From NCBI GenBank assembly GCA_947471745.1, contig CANJKZ010000772.1:744001-808000 (forward strand): 64,000 bases of DNA. The letters are read 5' to 3'. Below are positions 10,374 through 23,700 of this stretch, one piece after another (position 1 is the stretch's first letter; the number at the start of each line of letters is the position of its first letter). A model generated the notes under the pieces. The model was not told the origin of the DNA. It made no database searches and saw only the letters and a list, made by a program, of their open reading frames with translations. Source of the stretch: Closterium sp. Naga37s-1. Lineage: Eukaryota; Streptophyta; Zygnematophyceae; Desmidiales; Closteriaceae. The position numbers were made by a program, and so were the translations under genes.

Positions 10374-12866
10374 TCATTGATACACCACTCTGCGTCTCAG
10401 CCGCGACCGCAGCTCAGCATTCTCCTGCAAAATTAGGGAACAGAGGCAACAAATGCGTCAGCAGTATTCCTTGTACGGTATTGCCATCAACCCCCAGTAA
10501 CCAATGGAGATAGAAGGGTTTCATACAAAAAAAAACATGTACCGGTACATTTGCATCACACGTAGAATTACCCACCTTTGTTAGAACCGCAATCGTAGAC
10601 TCCAATGCCTCATTCTCCGTAATCAGTGCTGCTTCTCTCCCTTCCAACCCCTGCGAGTGTGAAGAAAGTAAGAATTATTAGCTACCACCATTTACCACAC
10701 ACCACAAGTCAAAGCCCAACATGCACCATGTTTGAATGAAACAATGAGAGCCAGAAAGAAGATTGCAAACTCATCTCTAGTGCAGGCAGGTTCAAAAGAC
10801 AGCAACAAGTGCTTACATTGATGTAGTACTTTTTCTTCTCCCTAGCTTGTTGAGCACTGACTCTGTTGCGAAGCAACCTGTAACGCGTGTAATCAGATGG
10901 ACCAATCATCGCAGTCACATCCCCCAACCATAGCCACAGGCACGCAGCAAGAAAACCCTAAAAGTTAGTTGAATACGCCACTTAGGTTGGAAGGGCGACC
11001 TTAGGAATCAGGAACGAAATAGACGTTCTACGTTCTAAGAATGCGAAGAGGAAGTATAGAACAAGCGGTGGGTAAGTTATCGACTAAGCACTCAAAAGCT
11101 ACGGGCCAGCATTCCAGACACTCATAATAAGCTCTCAACCCTGTCGGGTAATAAGCTTCATTATGTTTCGGGTTGACTAGAGAAACCACACACACACACC
11201 TTCTTCGCTTCGGATCGACTGTCGGCGGAATACTCGCAGCAGCGGAAGGCACGGCGGAAGGCACAGCGGAAGGAACGGCGAGGGATGAAACCGCAGCAGG
11301 CATTCGCGGAACAGGCGGGAATAAGGCCGCGGGAGTCGCATCGTCTCGGTTTCCGGGTAACGAAGGATGAATGGCGAAACGGCATGGGCCGTCGAGGTCG
11401 GGAGCGAGAGAGAGCGATGGATGGCCGGGCGCAGCTGGAAATGCAGAAGCGATTTCCAAGGAAGCGGCAGGTCGTAACGGAACGGACGGTGACGACGGAA
11501 CCAGTAGGTCAGCGGGAGACGCGGCGCGGTCAGCGCGCGACGGGACGACAGCACACGGCTCGTTCGCCGCGACAGCGGCGGCGAAATCGGGATGATCCTC
11601 GAATTCCAAACCTCCGCCGAGCGAGTTCGGGTCCGCGATAATGTCTCCTCCCTTTCTCTTCCCCGTCGCCTTCGCGTGTGCGACACCCGGCGACTTCACG
11701 TTTCGCCCTGCGACCGATTGCGAGCTTCGCCCTGCGATAGATTGCGCGCCGATTCTCCCTGCGAGCGCCTCCCTCGTCGCCGCCACTCGCGCTTGCCTCG
11801 CCATCGCTGCGGCTTCCGCGTGCCGCTGCTTGTACAGATGATGACTGTAGAGAGGATGATGAGATGGATGATGTTGGTAGTACGCCGCGTGATACGGGCT
11901 CGCCATTGGAGGATAGTCAGCCGCCGGATGCGGGTAGTATTCCGAGTAGTACGCGCCATCGTGCGTCACGTGCGGCGCTTGATCAGAAATCGCAGTGGGT
12001 TCCAGAGATAATTGCAAGTCAGAATTTCGGACATCGGTAGTCGCCATGGCCGCGGAGTCAAGCTTTGGTTTGAACTCAAGATCAGGGAATCCCCAGGAAA
12101 GCTCGTCGAACAAATGATCGCCACCGCTGCCGCCGCTGCCGCTGCCGAACCCAGCGTTATCGCCTCCCGCGGGCTCATCAGCACCGTCAATCTCGACATC
12201 TACCGGACTGTCGTTGAAAAAGGGCGTGGGGATGTGACCCATACTGTCGCGATCAGATCGGCCGGTACGACGAAGTCTCTTTGTGGGCGCGGATGCCGCG
12301 GCGCCATGGCGAGCTGGGTGGCGAGTTGAATGATGTCGAGCGGGCTGCGGAAAGGGGAAAGCGTACCGTGGATGCCCCGCTGGGTGCGCCCCTGCATGCG
12401 ACGTTCCGTGCGCCGCTGCGTGCGCGGACGCGTGCGGAGTCATGTGCGGCGGAAGCTGCATGTGCATGGGCGCGCCGTACATCGGGGGAAACGGCGCGCC
12501 AAAGTGATACGACGCCTGGCCGCCATAGTCTGCGGAGGAGAAAGGAAAGAAAGAAAGGACGGAAGAATGAAAGACAGAAACTAAGCACGAAAAACGACAT
12601 TTCAGGTACGAGTCAAGCAGAATACGATGATCACGTCGCGGTGGATCACACAAGACGTAGTCAAGGTCGCACAGAGCGTGACGCTAACGGAAGATCAAAC
12701 TCTCTTGGATGCAACATACTTTAAGAGAAATAATAGCATGATAAATAGGTGGGGATCCGATTTAGGAACACGCACTTGCGAAAGGATAGTGTCCCGTTAG
12801 ATACGACGGGATCCCCTGAGTCATGCCGGGGAAGGCGGCTTCGGACGATGACTCGCACACGCTCAT
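10374..12866 (-). CDS. bZIP transcription factor, HY5-type basic region
   Basis: Five exons join into 535 aa: 12866-12776, 12529-11200, 10877-10817, 10650-10576 and 10424-10374. The basic region RNRVSAQQAREKKKYY (about residues 475-492) has the N-x7-R spacing and is very close to the group H (HY5/HYH) signature. A leucine lies ten residues after the invariant Arg, and four more follow at heptad spacing, giving a five-heptad zipper. The long N-terminal part is His/Pro/Ala-rich with acidic stretches, and I do not see the COP1-interaction motif of land-plant HY5. HY5 itself is about 170 aa, so this is a much larger relative. It should be a nuclear DNA-binding protein for ACGT-core sites. Exon phases agree throughout. 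Start: ATG at 12866, first in its exon frame. A GBF-like factor is the alternative. Confidence 0.85.
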
Positions 12867-14743
12867 GTCGCGGATGTTCTCTCCTTGGGACGGTATGAGC
12901 GGAGTGGAACAGTAGGAGTAGATAAAGGTTAACACTACGATCGACCGTAATACTGTATCTAGAATGCTTAGTGAGAAGTTCGACGGGTGATGAGCGCTAG
13001 CATGAAGAGACAGAGGGGGTTCAGGGTAAGTGCCCAGTCTCTCGTACGATTCACTAATCAAGACCCAACAATGGTCTAAACTGTGAAACAGTAGGAGCGG
13101 AGGAAGAGGAATGGGAGGAATGAGGGAAAGGGATGTGATGTGTGGGTGGGACTAGTGCGGCGGTGTTCGCACCAGCAGGAATCTCTCGTCAATCCTCGGC
13201 TTTGCCTGCCATTCGCCCCAAGCAGTCTGCCTCCCATCCCACCAATCTGTGGTGTTACGACGACCCTCCTCCTCCCTTCCCTTCCCCATCACTGCTTTCC
13301 CCATCTCTCCCCTCCCACTTCCTCTCCTCCACCAGTCACACGAAGCCTCACCTCACCTGCCTTCTCTCACCCACCCCACCCCACTACACCATCCATGGGC
13401 AAGGCTCACAAAGCTCCCCACCACCACTCCCCACCACACCACACCACCGAGTGACCAAGAGAAGAGAGTCCACCAAATGAAACCTTCGTGTGAATGGGGG
13501 CCTGTGGTGCATACACCTAGTCCGCGGTATTTTAACCGCCGCTATCTTAACCGCGCGAGGGTACTTCTCATTGGTCAAACTTGTTTAAACGAGTAGTTTG
13601 AAAATTAATGAGGGTAGAATCTAGCATTCCTCTCGCGAGATAGGCAGTTAAAACTCTGCCAATGCCGATATGCCCCCTATCTCGAACCACTAAGTGTGCG
13701 TTTCTTCAGACGGAAAGGCATCTGTAAAATAATAACCTTGAAGTCTTTGGGTGCCCATCTCATTACCCGAAAACGAATAATGGGTGTTTGAAACAAAACA
13801 ATTCACGTGGTTAAAATACCGCGGACTAGGTGTCGTGGATGTATTTCCAGGACGACTGTGTGCACCAGATCCCACATCCAAACGTCAATCTGTCTGGAGC
13901 CAACCACTGCTCAATCTATAAGGGTAAAGCCTACGAAGCAAAGTAAATTCGGACGACTTATCCAGCCATATCCTTGGGCAAACACAATCGTCCCTTGGTT
14001 GCCTGTGCATTCACTCTGTAAGCTGAGAATTCTGCGTTGCCTGAAGCTGGAAAACTTCCACTAAAAGGCGAAGAGAGGCGGCTCAATTACTGGCGCTTTT
14101 GCCGGGTCAACCAGTTTGACTGGAAGGATAGTACACAGAAACGTTAATTCTACAGAAACGGGGTTTTGGAAGTCCCGTTTACGGGGGGGTGTATGGTCCA
14201 TCCGCCCATGAGATTCGTTGGGTTCAGCGAGAGCCAACCAGTCCGTGGCGCATAATGCCAGATATTACAGCCAGCTTGCGATTCTGTGCACAGCACGGCG
14301 TATCCTCTACTGAAATCAATGTCATTTTCTGAAGGGCTTGAGTGGACAAGAGTTGTCCACGGCGCGCCACCAGTCACCGATCAACATTTGTCAACGATTT
14401 GGCTGTAAGCTGTAAATTGCAATTGATAATTGGAAACTACTTCATAAATGCCGGCTTCGCACTTCTACAAGGATATTACTGGCTACGGCATAATAATCAC
14501 AGTCGATTTGAGCTTGTACTAGCTAGGAGTATAATGCCTTTGTTCTGCACTTATGTTCTGTCTTATGAATAAATCAAATTCAAGCACCTTATACTCCATG
14601 CTAACATAGAAGAATCACGATATATGTACCTTCTCATCTATCGTGCCTTGCGTAAAATTTCCTGCAAAATATCACTATAGTATGTGGCGGTTCCTTGCTA
14701 ACAGTAGGGGCAACATGAGCTATGCCTTCCAACTGCTCCGCCT
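12867..14743. other. Intergenic region upstream of the bZIP gene
   Basis: This lies between the bZIP start and the 3' end of the AAA gene and should hold the bZIP promoter. It contains a pyrimidine-rich stretch (13130-13460), a MITE (13513-13833) and otherwise unrecognised sequence. No further gene found. Confidence 0.45.
13513..13833. mobile_element. 321-bp MITE with perfect 25-bp terminal inverted repeats
   Basis: The left end starts ACACCTAGTCCGCGGTATTT and the right end is its exact reverse complement. No clear target duplication and no coding capacity, so the superfamily is not assigned. Confidence 0.7.
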
Positions 14744-17700
14744 TCACACCATCGATTTCCGTCTTTGAGCAGCAGACTCCAAATACAAGGATACACCTGG
14801 CAGCCTTGCTTCGTCATTCGAATCCCCTTTTCTCTTCCTAATCAGCTGCAAGTGCAAAAGGGACGAATGTGTGATTTTGAAGGTAGAATGCAAGTTGTAC
14901 AATTGAACCAATCCGTCGAAAAGAAACAAATGCAAAATCAAGATTTACGGAAAAGGTCGGACGCATTCGCACCTTGGAAGCCCAATGCCGCTCTGTTTGC
15001 TCACAAACATCGCGGATATCTCTCCCAGACATGCTGCAAGCACGCGAAGAAAAGCAGGGAGGGGAGAGAGAAAAAAGCTGACATCGATTTTACAAAATTC
15101 AGCAGCATCCTTATAAACTGCCAACACTTTCGTCCTTGCAGGTGATTTGAAACACACAGCAAAATGCTGACAGGTTAAAGGAAACACTCAGACTGCCTCA
15201 CTCGTTTGCCGAAATCTCTCACCTCTGCTCTGAAATGACTACGATGGCGCATCATAAAAACAAGTCATTCACCTGTCGTGTGCCCGTGCAAGGACCTCTC
15301 CGTCCTCTGGTGTGCCGTGGCGGGTGTGTAAAGCAATGAGGCGAGGTGCTCAAAAGAAAAGAACGTACACTTACTTGTCGCATGCTCGCGCAAGTCATAC
15401 TGAGCAATGATCCGCACGCGGGTGTGAGCATCTAGAAAGATATTATGGAAAGTGCTTAAACTAGCAGAGAACTCATGCACTCACGTGTCGCATATATTGG
15501 TGCGATTTTTTAGAGTTCTCAAAAGTCGCAACGAAAGTGCCTAAAGAAACTAACAAAGGACTCATGCACTCACTTGATGCATGCCTGGGCACTCACTTGT
15601 TGCATGCATGTGAAAGGGATTCTATATCCTCCGGAGTGAGGTGGCGTGCGTATTGAGCGATGATCAGTGCACGGGTGTGTGCATCCGGGAGGGAGAATGT
15701 AATGGCTGCATCAAAACGACTGCCACACATGGGTGGGGCATAAAGAAGGCATGAAGGGGAAATAGATTATGGCAGTAAAATTTGTGATGAGGGCGTGTGT
15801 GAGTGTGTGCATCCGGGGGGGAGAATGTAATGGCTGCATTAAAACGACAGACACACATGCGTGTGGGGGCACAAGTGAGGCACGGTTGAGTCTTAAGGGA
15901 GGCATGGCATGTAAGTGGCGATATAAAAAAGTGGGGCAGTGGAACTGTGATGAGAGCGTGAGAGCGTGCGTCCCGGAGGAAGCTTAAAAGAGACGTGGAA
16001 CGACCGGCTAGAGCCGCGAGAAAGTTTACACACACACACATATTTCTACACACGAGGCGCCTTTAGGTTCCTCATTTTGTTTCCGAGGCACGGCGCCTAA
16101 TTAGTCATGCAACGTGAAAACAATCACCACCTGATGAGAGCCGGATCCAGGTCCTCCTTTCTGTTAGTTGCAGCTATGACCACAATGCCCTGGTCCCGCT
16201 CAAACCCATCCATCTGCACACAGCAAGGGAGTCGGTGGGGAGGCAAGACAAGGTTGGCTGGCAGGCAATGTGAAGGGTATCACCGAATGCCACGATCCCG
16301 CTCAAACCATCCATCTGCACGCAGCAAGGGGAATGGAGCAAGGGGTGTGTAGCAGCTGAGAGATAATACACATCGTCTCAGCAGCACAAAGAGGTCATGT
16401 TGCTGTGATTTCCCCCCTTCAATCCCATGTCTCCCTTAGATTGCAGAACGGGAGGGAAAGGGAAAGGCAGGTGCGCAAGAGGGCAACGACGGTGGTGTGT
16501 ATGTGAAGAACCTCACCAATCAGCCGGTCAAATACTTTGCTGACGTCATGAAGCTTATCCAAGACGTGGATTTACACGCATCTGTTAAAAAAAGGTAGCC
16601 TGCCAACCCACGTCTTGGATAAGCTTCATGACGTCAGCAGCAGCAATTGACCGGCTGATCGGTGAGGTCTTCACATACACACCACCGTCAGTGCCCTCTT
16701 GCGCACATGCCTTTCCCTTTCCCTCCCGTTCTGCAATCTGAGAAAGAAAAGTGAGGGAGACACGGGAGGGAAGGGGAAAGGCCAGGCAGGTGTGCAAGAC
16801 AAGAAAAGTTGCTAGGCAAAACAAAACAAACGTTGTAAGCAGACACACGCAAAGGAAAAGCGCTAGGGGATAAACAGGAAAGTTAGAAGAAACCTAGTGA
16901 CACTTCATTCTGTTGCTTCTACCGGTAACTTTGAAATACAGCTGGAGGGGGTGATTACGGTACAATCAATGGCTTCAAGGAGAGCAGCTAATAGAGCGCA
17001 GCGAAGCAACTTCTTGAATGTGAAGAAACCTTTCCTCCAATACACTCGAATGTGTACCCCTGCTTTAAATACCATGCGAAACATTTGAGATCACTCGTGG
17101 AAAACCACATATGTGACTTGAGTTGCCCCAAGAAGCACACCTCTCTGAGCAGCACTGAGAGGACTCGCCGCGTGGCTTCATGCATGTCGCTGTCCCTCGC
17201 TGTTGCCAGTGGTGTCATGGATGGCACTTGGAATCACCAAGACATTTGAAACCACCCATGTGACTTAAGCTGCCCCAAGAAACACACCTCTCTGAGCAGC
17301 ACTGAGAGGACCCGCCGCGTCGCTTCATGCATGTCGCTGTCCCTCGCTGTTGCCAGTGCATCCACCTGCCACGTGCATGATCAAGTGATGAAGTCATGTA
17401 ATGGGATAGAGTCGAGGTTTGGTTGAGACGCATCATGCCATGTGTGGCTGGCTTCATGCATGTCGCTGTCCCTCGTTGTTGCCATTGCATCCACCTGCGA
17501 CGTGAAGTGATGGGAGGTATGGCGGAATCGGGTGAAGATGGAATCGAGTGAGGATGGAATCGAGTGAGGATGGAATCGAGTGAGGATACCACCAGGGACA
17601 ACGATCCAATTGAGTGTAACACGCAGCGCACCACTTGCCTGAACCCGGGCCGTAACCGCAAACCTGGAGAGCAAGCTTTTTGTGAGTTGTGGAAGAAGGT

Positions 17701-20700
17701 TGTAAGTACGACCCGGGTTCAGGCAAGTGATGCGCTTTGTGTTACACTGAATTGGATCGTTGTCCCTAGTGGCATCCTCAGAGTGAGTTGGATAGTCCCT
17801 GTCACCATGTCATCCACCCCCCCCATCCCCACCAGGCAAATCCCGAAACCTCTTCGATTTGCTCTCCTCTTCCATGGCAACACCCGCGTGTGCATCCTTG
17901 CACTTGCCTGCACTTTCTCCTTCCTTCACCTCCCCTTCCACCCCCTCCTCCTCTGCTGCCCCCTCTCCTTCATCGAGTGATCTGATTGGCCAACCCTCTT
18001 ATCAGCCACCTTCTCTCTCCTCTTCTCCCCTTCCCCCACTCAACATCTCCCCCCCAAACTCACCCACCTCATCGAGGAACACAATGGCGCCACCTGGGTG
18101 CAGCTGATTGGCCAGCACAAACACAGTCGACAGCTGGCGCTCGCTCTCCCCATAGTACTTGGATGCTACAGACTCGAGAGGCACATACACCAGGGGCACG
18201 CTCTGAAGGAGGGTGGGGGTTTGCAAGGGAGCACGTTCGAGGGATGGTGCTGTTTAGAATGCGCAAACACGGTTGACAGCTGGTGCTCACTCTCCCCGTA
18301 GTACTTGGATGGCACGGACTCCAGGGGTACGTACACCAGTGGCACGCTCTGATGTGAGATGGGGGTGCGGGCGGAGGTGGGGAGGATGGAAGGAGAGTGG
18401 GACGAGAACACTCTTTAAGTATGACAGCTGGCGCTCACTCTCCCCATAGTACTTGGACGCTACAGTTTCCAGAGGCACGCTCTGATGGGGGTATTTTTGA
18501 GTCGACTCAAAAAAGTGGGGGAGAGGACAGATATGACAGCTGGTGCTCGCTCTCCCCTTAGTACTAGGATGCTAGATTCTTCTAGAGGCACGTACACTGG
18601 AGGCATGCTCTGATGGGAGAAGAAGGGGGAGAGGAGGGAACGGGGGTAGGGTGAGCTCATGACTACACCAAGGACAGCAGATAGGGCCACAAGGTCGACA
18701 GTTGGTGCTTGCTCCTCTCCCCGTACTACTAGGATGATAGATTCCTCTAGAGGCACGTACACCAAGGCATGGTGCGGTATGGCATGGCAGATGGAATAGA
18801 ATGGCAGATGGAATAGCATGGCAGATGGCATGGCATGGCATGGCATATGGCATGGCATATGGCATGGCATTTGGCATGGCATGGCATGGCATGGCACTCA
18901 CCGCTCGTTTGGCCATGGCTCGTGCACATGACGTCTTCCCAGTGCCTGGTAGGGGCGATGGGCGAGAGAGGAACGGATGGAACAAAGAAGTATGACCCTT
19001 AATTCGACTCAAAAGTCACCACGTTTGGCCATGGCTCGAGCACATGACGTCTTCTCAGTGCCTGGTAGGGGCGACGGGCGAGAGGAACAGATGGAAAGAA
19101 GAGAGAGTGAGGAGGGGGGAGGAAAGGAGGCGAGAGGAGAGGAGGGGAGAGGAGCGGAGAAAAGAATGTTCAGAGGAGATCTCCTTGGAAGCCGTAAAAG
19201 CCATTCAGCCCACAGGAGTGGAGTGGAGGTCCCGTGCGTGGCCCTGGCAATGCTGCTACCACCACCTCAAGGCACCACGAGTCACCACAGTTCACCGCAG
19301 GGCACCTGAAAGCTCTTACAGCCTCACAGCCTCACCTGGCAGCCCGTCAAAGAGCACAGCGTGCGGATGGTTGGACTCACAGTGGGTGCGCGTGGCCCTA
19401 GCAATGCCACTAGCACCGCAAGTTACCTGAACCCCAAACCCCCCACTCCCTCACAGCCTCACAGGCTCACCTGGCAGCCCGTCAAAGAGCACGGCTCGCG
19501 GGCGGTTGGACTCACAGTGGGTGCGCGTGGCCCTGATGTGAGATGCGCCACTAGGCACGCACTAGCACCGCAGGCACCCAGAAGCTCCTCCACCACCCAC
19601 TCCCTTTGAGGAGCCTCAAAAGCCGTCCCCAGATGTGAGATGCGCCACAAGGCACGCACTAGCATTACACGCACTAGCATTACACACACTAGCATCACAC
19701 GCACTAGCATCACACGCACTAGCATCACACGCACTAGCATTACACGCACTAGCATCACACGCACTAGCATCACACGCACTAGCATTACACGCACTAGCAT
19801 TACACGCACTAGCATCACACGCACTAGCATCACACGCACTAGCATTACACAAACTAGCATTACACGCACTAGCATCACACGCACTAGCATCACACGCACT
19901 AGCATCACACGCACTAGCATTACACGCACTAGCATTACACGCACTAGCATTACACGCACTAGCATCACACGCACTAGCATTACACGCACTAGCTACACGC
20001 ACTAGCATTACACGCACTAGCATCACACGCACTAGCATTACACGCACTAGCATTACACGCACTAGCATTACACGCACTAGCATTACACGCACTAGCATTA
20101 CACGCACTAGCATTACACGCACTAGCATTACACGCACTAGCATTACACGCACTAGCATTACACGCACTAGCATTACACGCACTAGCATTACACGCACTAG
20201 CATTACACGCACTAGCATCACACGCACTAGCATCACACGCACTAGCATCACACGCACTAGCATCACACGCACTAGCATCACACGCACTAGCATCACACGC
20301 ACTAGCATCACACGCACTAGCATCACACGCACTAGCATTACACGCACTAGCATTACACGCACTAGCATTACACGCACTAGCATTACACGCACTAGCATTA
20401 CACGCACTAGCATTACACGCACTAGCATTACACGCACTAGCATCACACGCACTAGCATCACACGCACTAGCATCACACGCACTAGCATCACACGCACTAG
20501 CATCACACGCACTAGCATCACACGCACTAGCATTACACGCACTAGCATTACACGCACTAGCATTACACGCACTAACATTACACGCACTAGCATTACACGC
20601 ACTAGCATTACACGCACTAGCATTACACGCACTAGCATTACACGCACTAGCATCACACGCACTAGCATCACACGCACTAGCATCACACGCACTAGCATCA

Positions 20701-23700
20701 CACGCACTAGCATCACACGCACTAGCATTACGCGTACTAGCATTACACGCACTAGCATTACACGCACTAGCATTACACGCACTAGCATTACACGCACTAG
20801 CATTACACGCACTAGCATTACACGCACTAGCATTACACGCACTAGCATTACACGCACTAGCATCACACGCATTAGCATCACACGCACTAGCATCACACGC
20901 ACTAGCATCACACGCACTAGCATCACACGCACTAGCATTACACGCACTAGCATTACACGCACTAGCATCACACGCACTAGCATTACACGCACTAGCATCA
21001 CGCGCACTAGCATTACGCGCACTAGCATTACGCGCACTAGCATTACCCGCACTAGCATTACACGCACTAGCATTACACGCACTAGCATTACACGCACTAG
21101 CATCACACGCACTAGCATCACACGCACTAGCATCACACGCACTAGCATCACACGCACTAGCACTACACGCACTAGCACTACACGCACTAGCATTACACGC
21201 ACTAGCATTACACGCACTAGCATTACACGCACTAGCATTACACGCACTAGCATTACACGCACTAGCATTACACGCACTAGCATTACACGCACTAGCATTA
21301 CACGCACTAGCATCACACGCACTAGCATTACACGCACTAGCATCACACGCACTAGCATCACACGCACTAGCATCACACGCACTAGCATCACACGCACTAG
21401 CATCACACGCACTAGCATTACACGCACTAGCATTACACGCACTAGCATTACACGCACTAGCATCACACGCACTAGCATCACACGCACTAGCATCACACGC
21501 ACTAGCATTACACGCACTAGCATCACACGCACTAGCATCACACGCACTAGCATCACATGCACTAGCATTACACGCACTAGCATTACACGCACTAGCATTA
21601 CACGCACTAGCATCACACGCACTAGCATCACACGCACTAGCATCACACGCACTAGCATCACACGCACTAGCATCACACGCACTAGCATCACACGCACTAG
21701 CATTACACGCACTAGCATTACACGCACTAGCATTACACGCACTAGCATTACACGCACTAGCATTACACGCACTAGCATTACACGCACTAGCATTACACGC
21801 ACTAGCATTACACGCACTAGCATTACACGCACTAGCATCACACGCACTAGCATCACACGCACTAGCATCACACGCACTAGCATCACACGCACTAGCATCA
21901 CACGCACTAGCATTACACGCACTAGCATTACACGCACTAACATTACACGCACTAGCATTACACGCACTAGCATTACACGCACTAGCATCACACGCACTAG
22001 CATCACACGCACTAGCATCACACGCACTAGCATCACACGCACTAGCATCACACGCACTAGCATCACACGCACTAGCATCACACGCACTAGCATCACACGC
22101 ACTAGCATCACACGCACTAGCATCACACGCACTAGCATCACACGCACTAGCATCACACGCACTAGCATTACACGCACTAGCATTACACGCACTAGCATTA
22201 CACGCACTAGCATTACACGTACTAGCATTACACGCACTAGCATTACACGCACTAGAATTACACGCACTAGCATCACACGCACTAGCATCACACGCACTAG
22301 CATCACACGCACTAGCATCACACGCACTAGCATCACACGCACTAGCATCACACGCACTAGCATTACACGCACTAGCATTACACGCACTAGCATTACACGC
22401 ACTAGCATCACGCGCACTAGCATCACGCGCACTAGCATTACGCGCACTAGCATTACGCGCACTAGCATTACGCGCACTAGCATTACGCGCACTAGCATTA
22501 CACGCACTAGCATCACACGCACTAGCATCACACGCACTAGCATCACACGCACTAGCATCACACGCACTAGCATCACACGCACTAGCATTACACGCACTAG
22601 CATTACACGCACTAGCATCACACGCACTAGCATCACACGCACTAGCATCACACGCACTAGCATCACACGCACTAGCATCACACGCACTAGCATCACACGC
22701 ACTAGCATTACACGCACTAGCATTACACGCACTAGCATCACACGCACTAGCATCACACGCACTAGCATCACACGCACTAGCATCACACGCACTAGCATCA
22801 CACGCACTAGCATCACACGCACTAGCATCACACGCACTAGCATTACACGCACTAGCATTACACGCACTAGCATTACACGCACTAGCATTACACGCACTAG
22901 CATTACACGCACTAGCATTACACGCACTAGCATTACACGCACTAGCATTACACGCACTAGCATCACACGCACTAGCATCACACGCACTAGCATTACACGC
23001 ACTAGCATTACACGCACTAGCATTACACGCACTAGCATGACACGCACTAGCATGACACGCACTAGCATTACACGCACTAGCATCACACGCACTAGCATTA
23101 CACGCACTAGCATTACACGCACTGGCATTACACGCACTAGCATTACACGCACTAGCATCACACGCACTAGCATCACACGCACTAGCATGACACGCACTAG
23201 CATCACGCGCACTAGCATCACGCGCACTAGCATTACGCGCACTAGCATTACGCGCACTAGCATTACGCGCACTAGCATTACGCGCACTAGCATTACACGC
23301 ACTAGCATCACACGCACTAGCATCACACGCACTAGCATCACACGCACTAGCATCACACGCACTAGCATCACACGCACTAGCATTACACGCACTAGCATTA
23401 CACGCACTAGCATTACACGCACTAGCATCACACGCACTAGCATGACACGCACTAGCATCACGCGCACTAGCATCACGCGCACTAGCATTACGCGCACTAG
23501 CATTACGCGCACTAGCATTACGCGCACTAGCATTACGCGCACTAGCATTACACGCACTAGCATCACACGCACTCCACTAGCATCACACGCACTAGCATCA
23601 CACGCACTAGCATCACACGCACTAGCATCACACGCACTAGCATTACACGCACTAGCATTACACGCACTAGCATTACACGCACTAGCATCACACGCACTAG

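Noticed and set aside
13130..13480. Pyrimidine-rich frames upstream of the bZIP gene
   Set aside because: Low-complexity Pro/Ser/His frames without conserved motifs; probably 5' flank.
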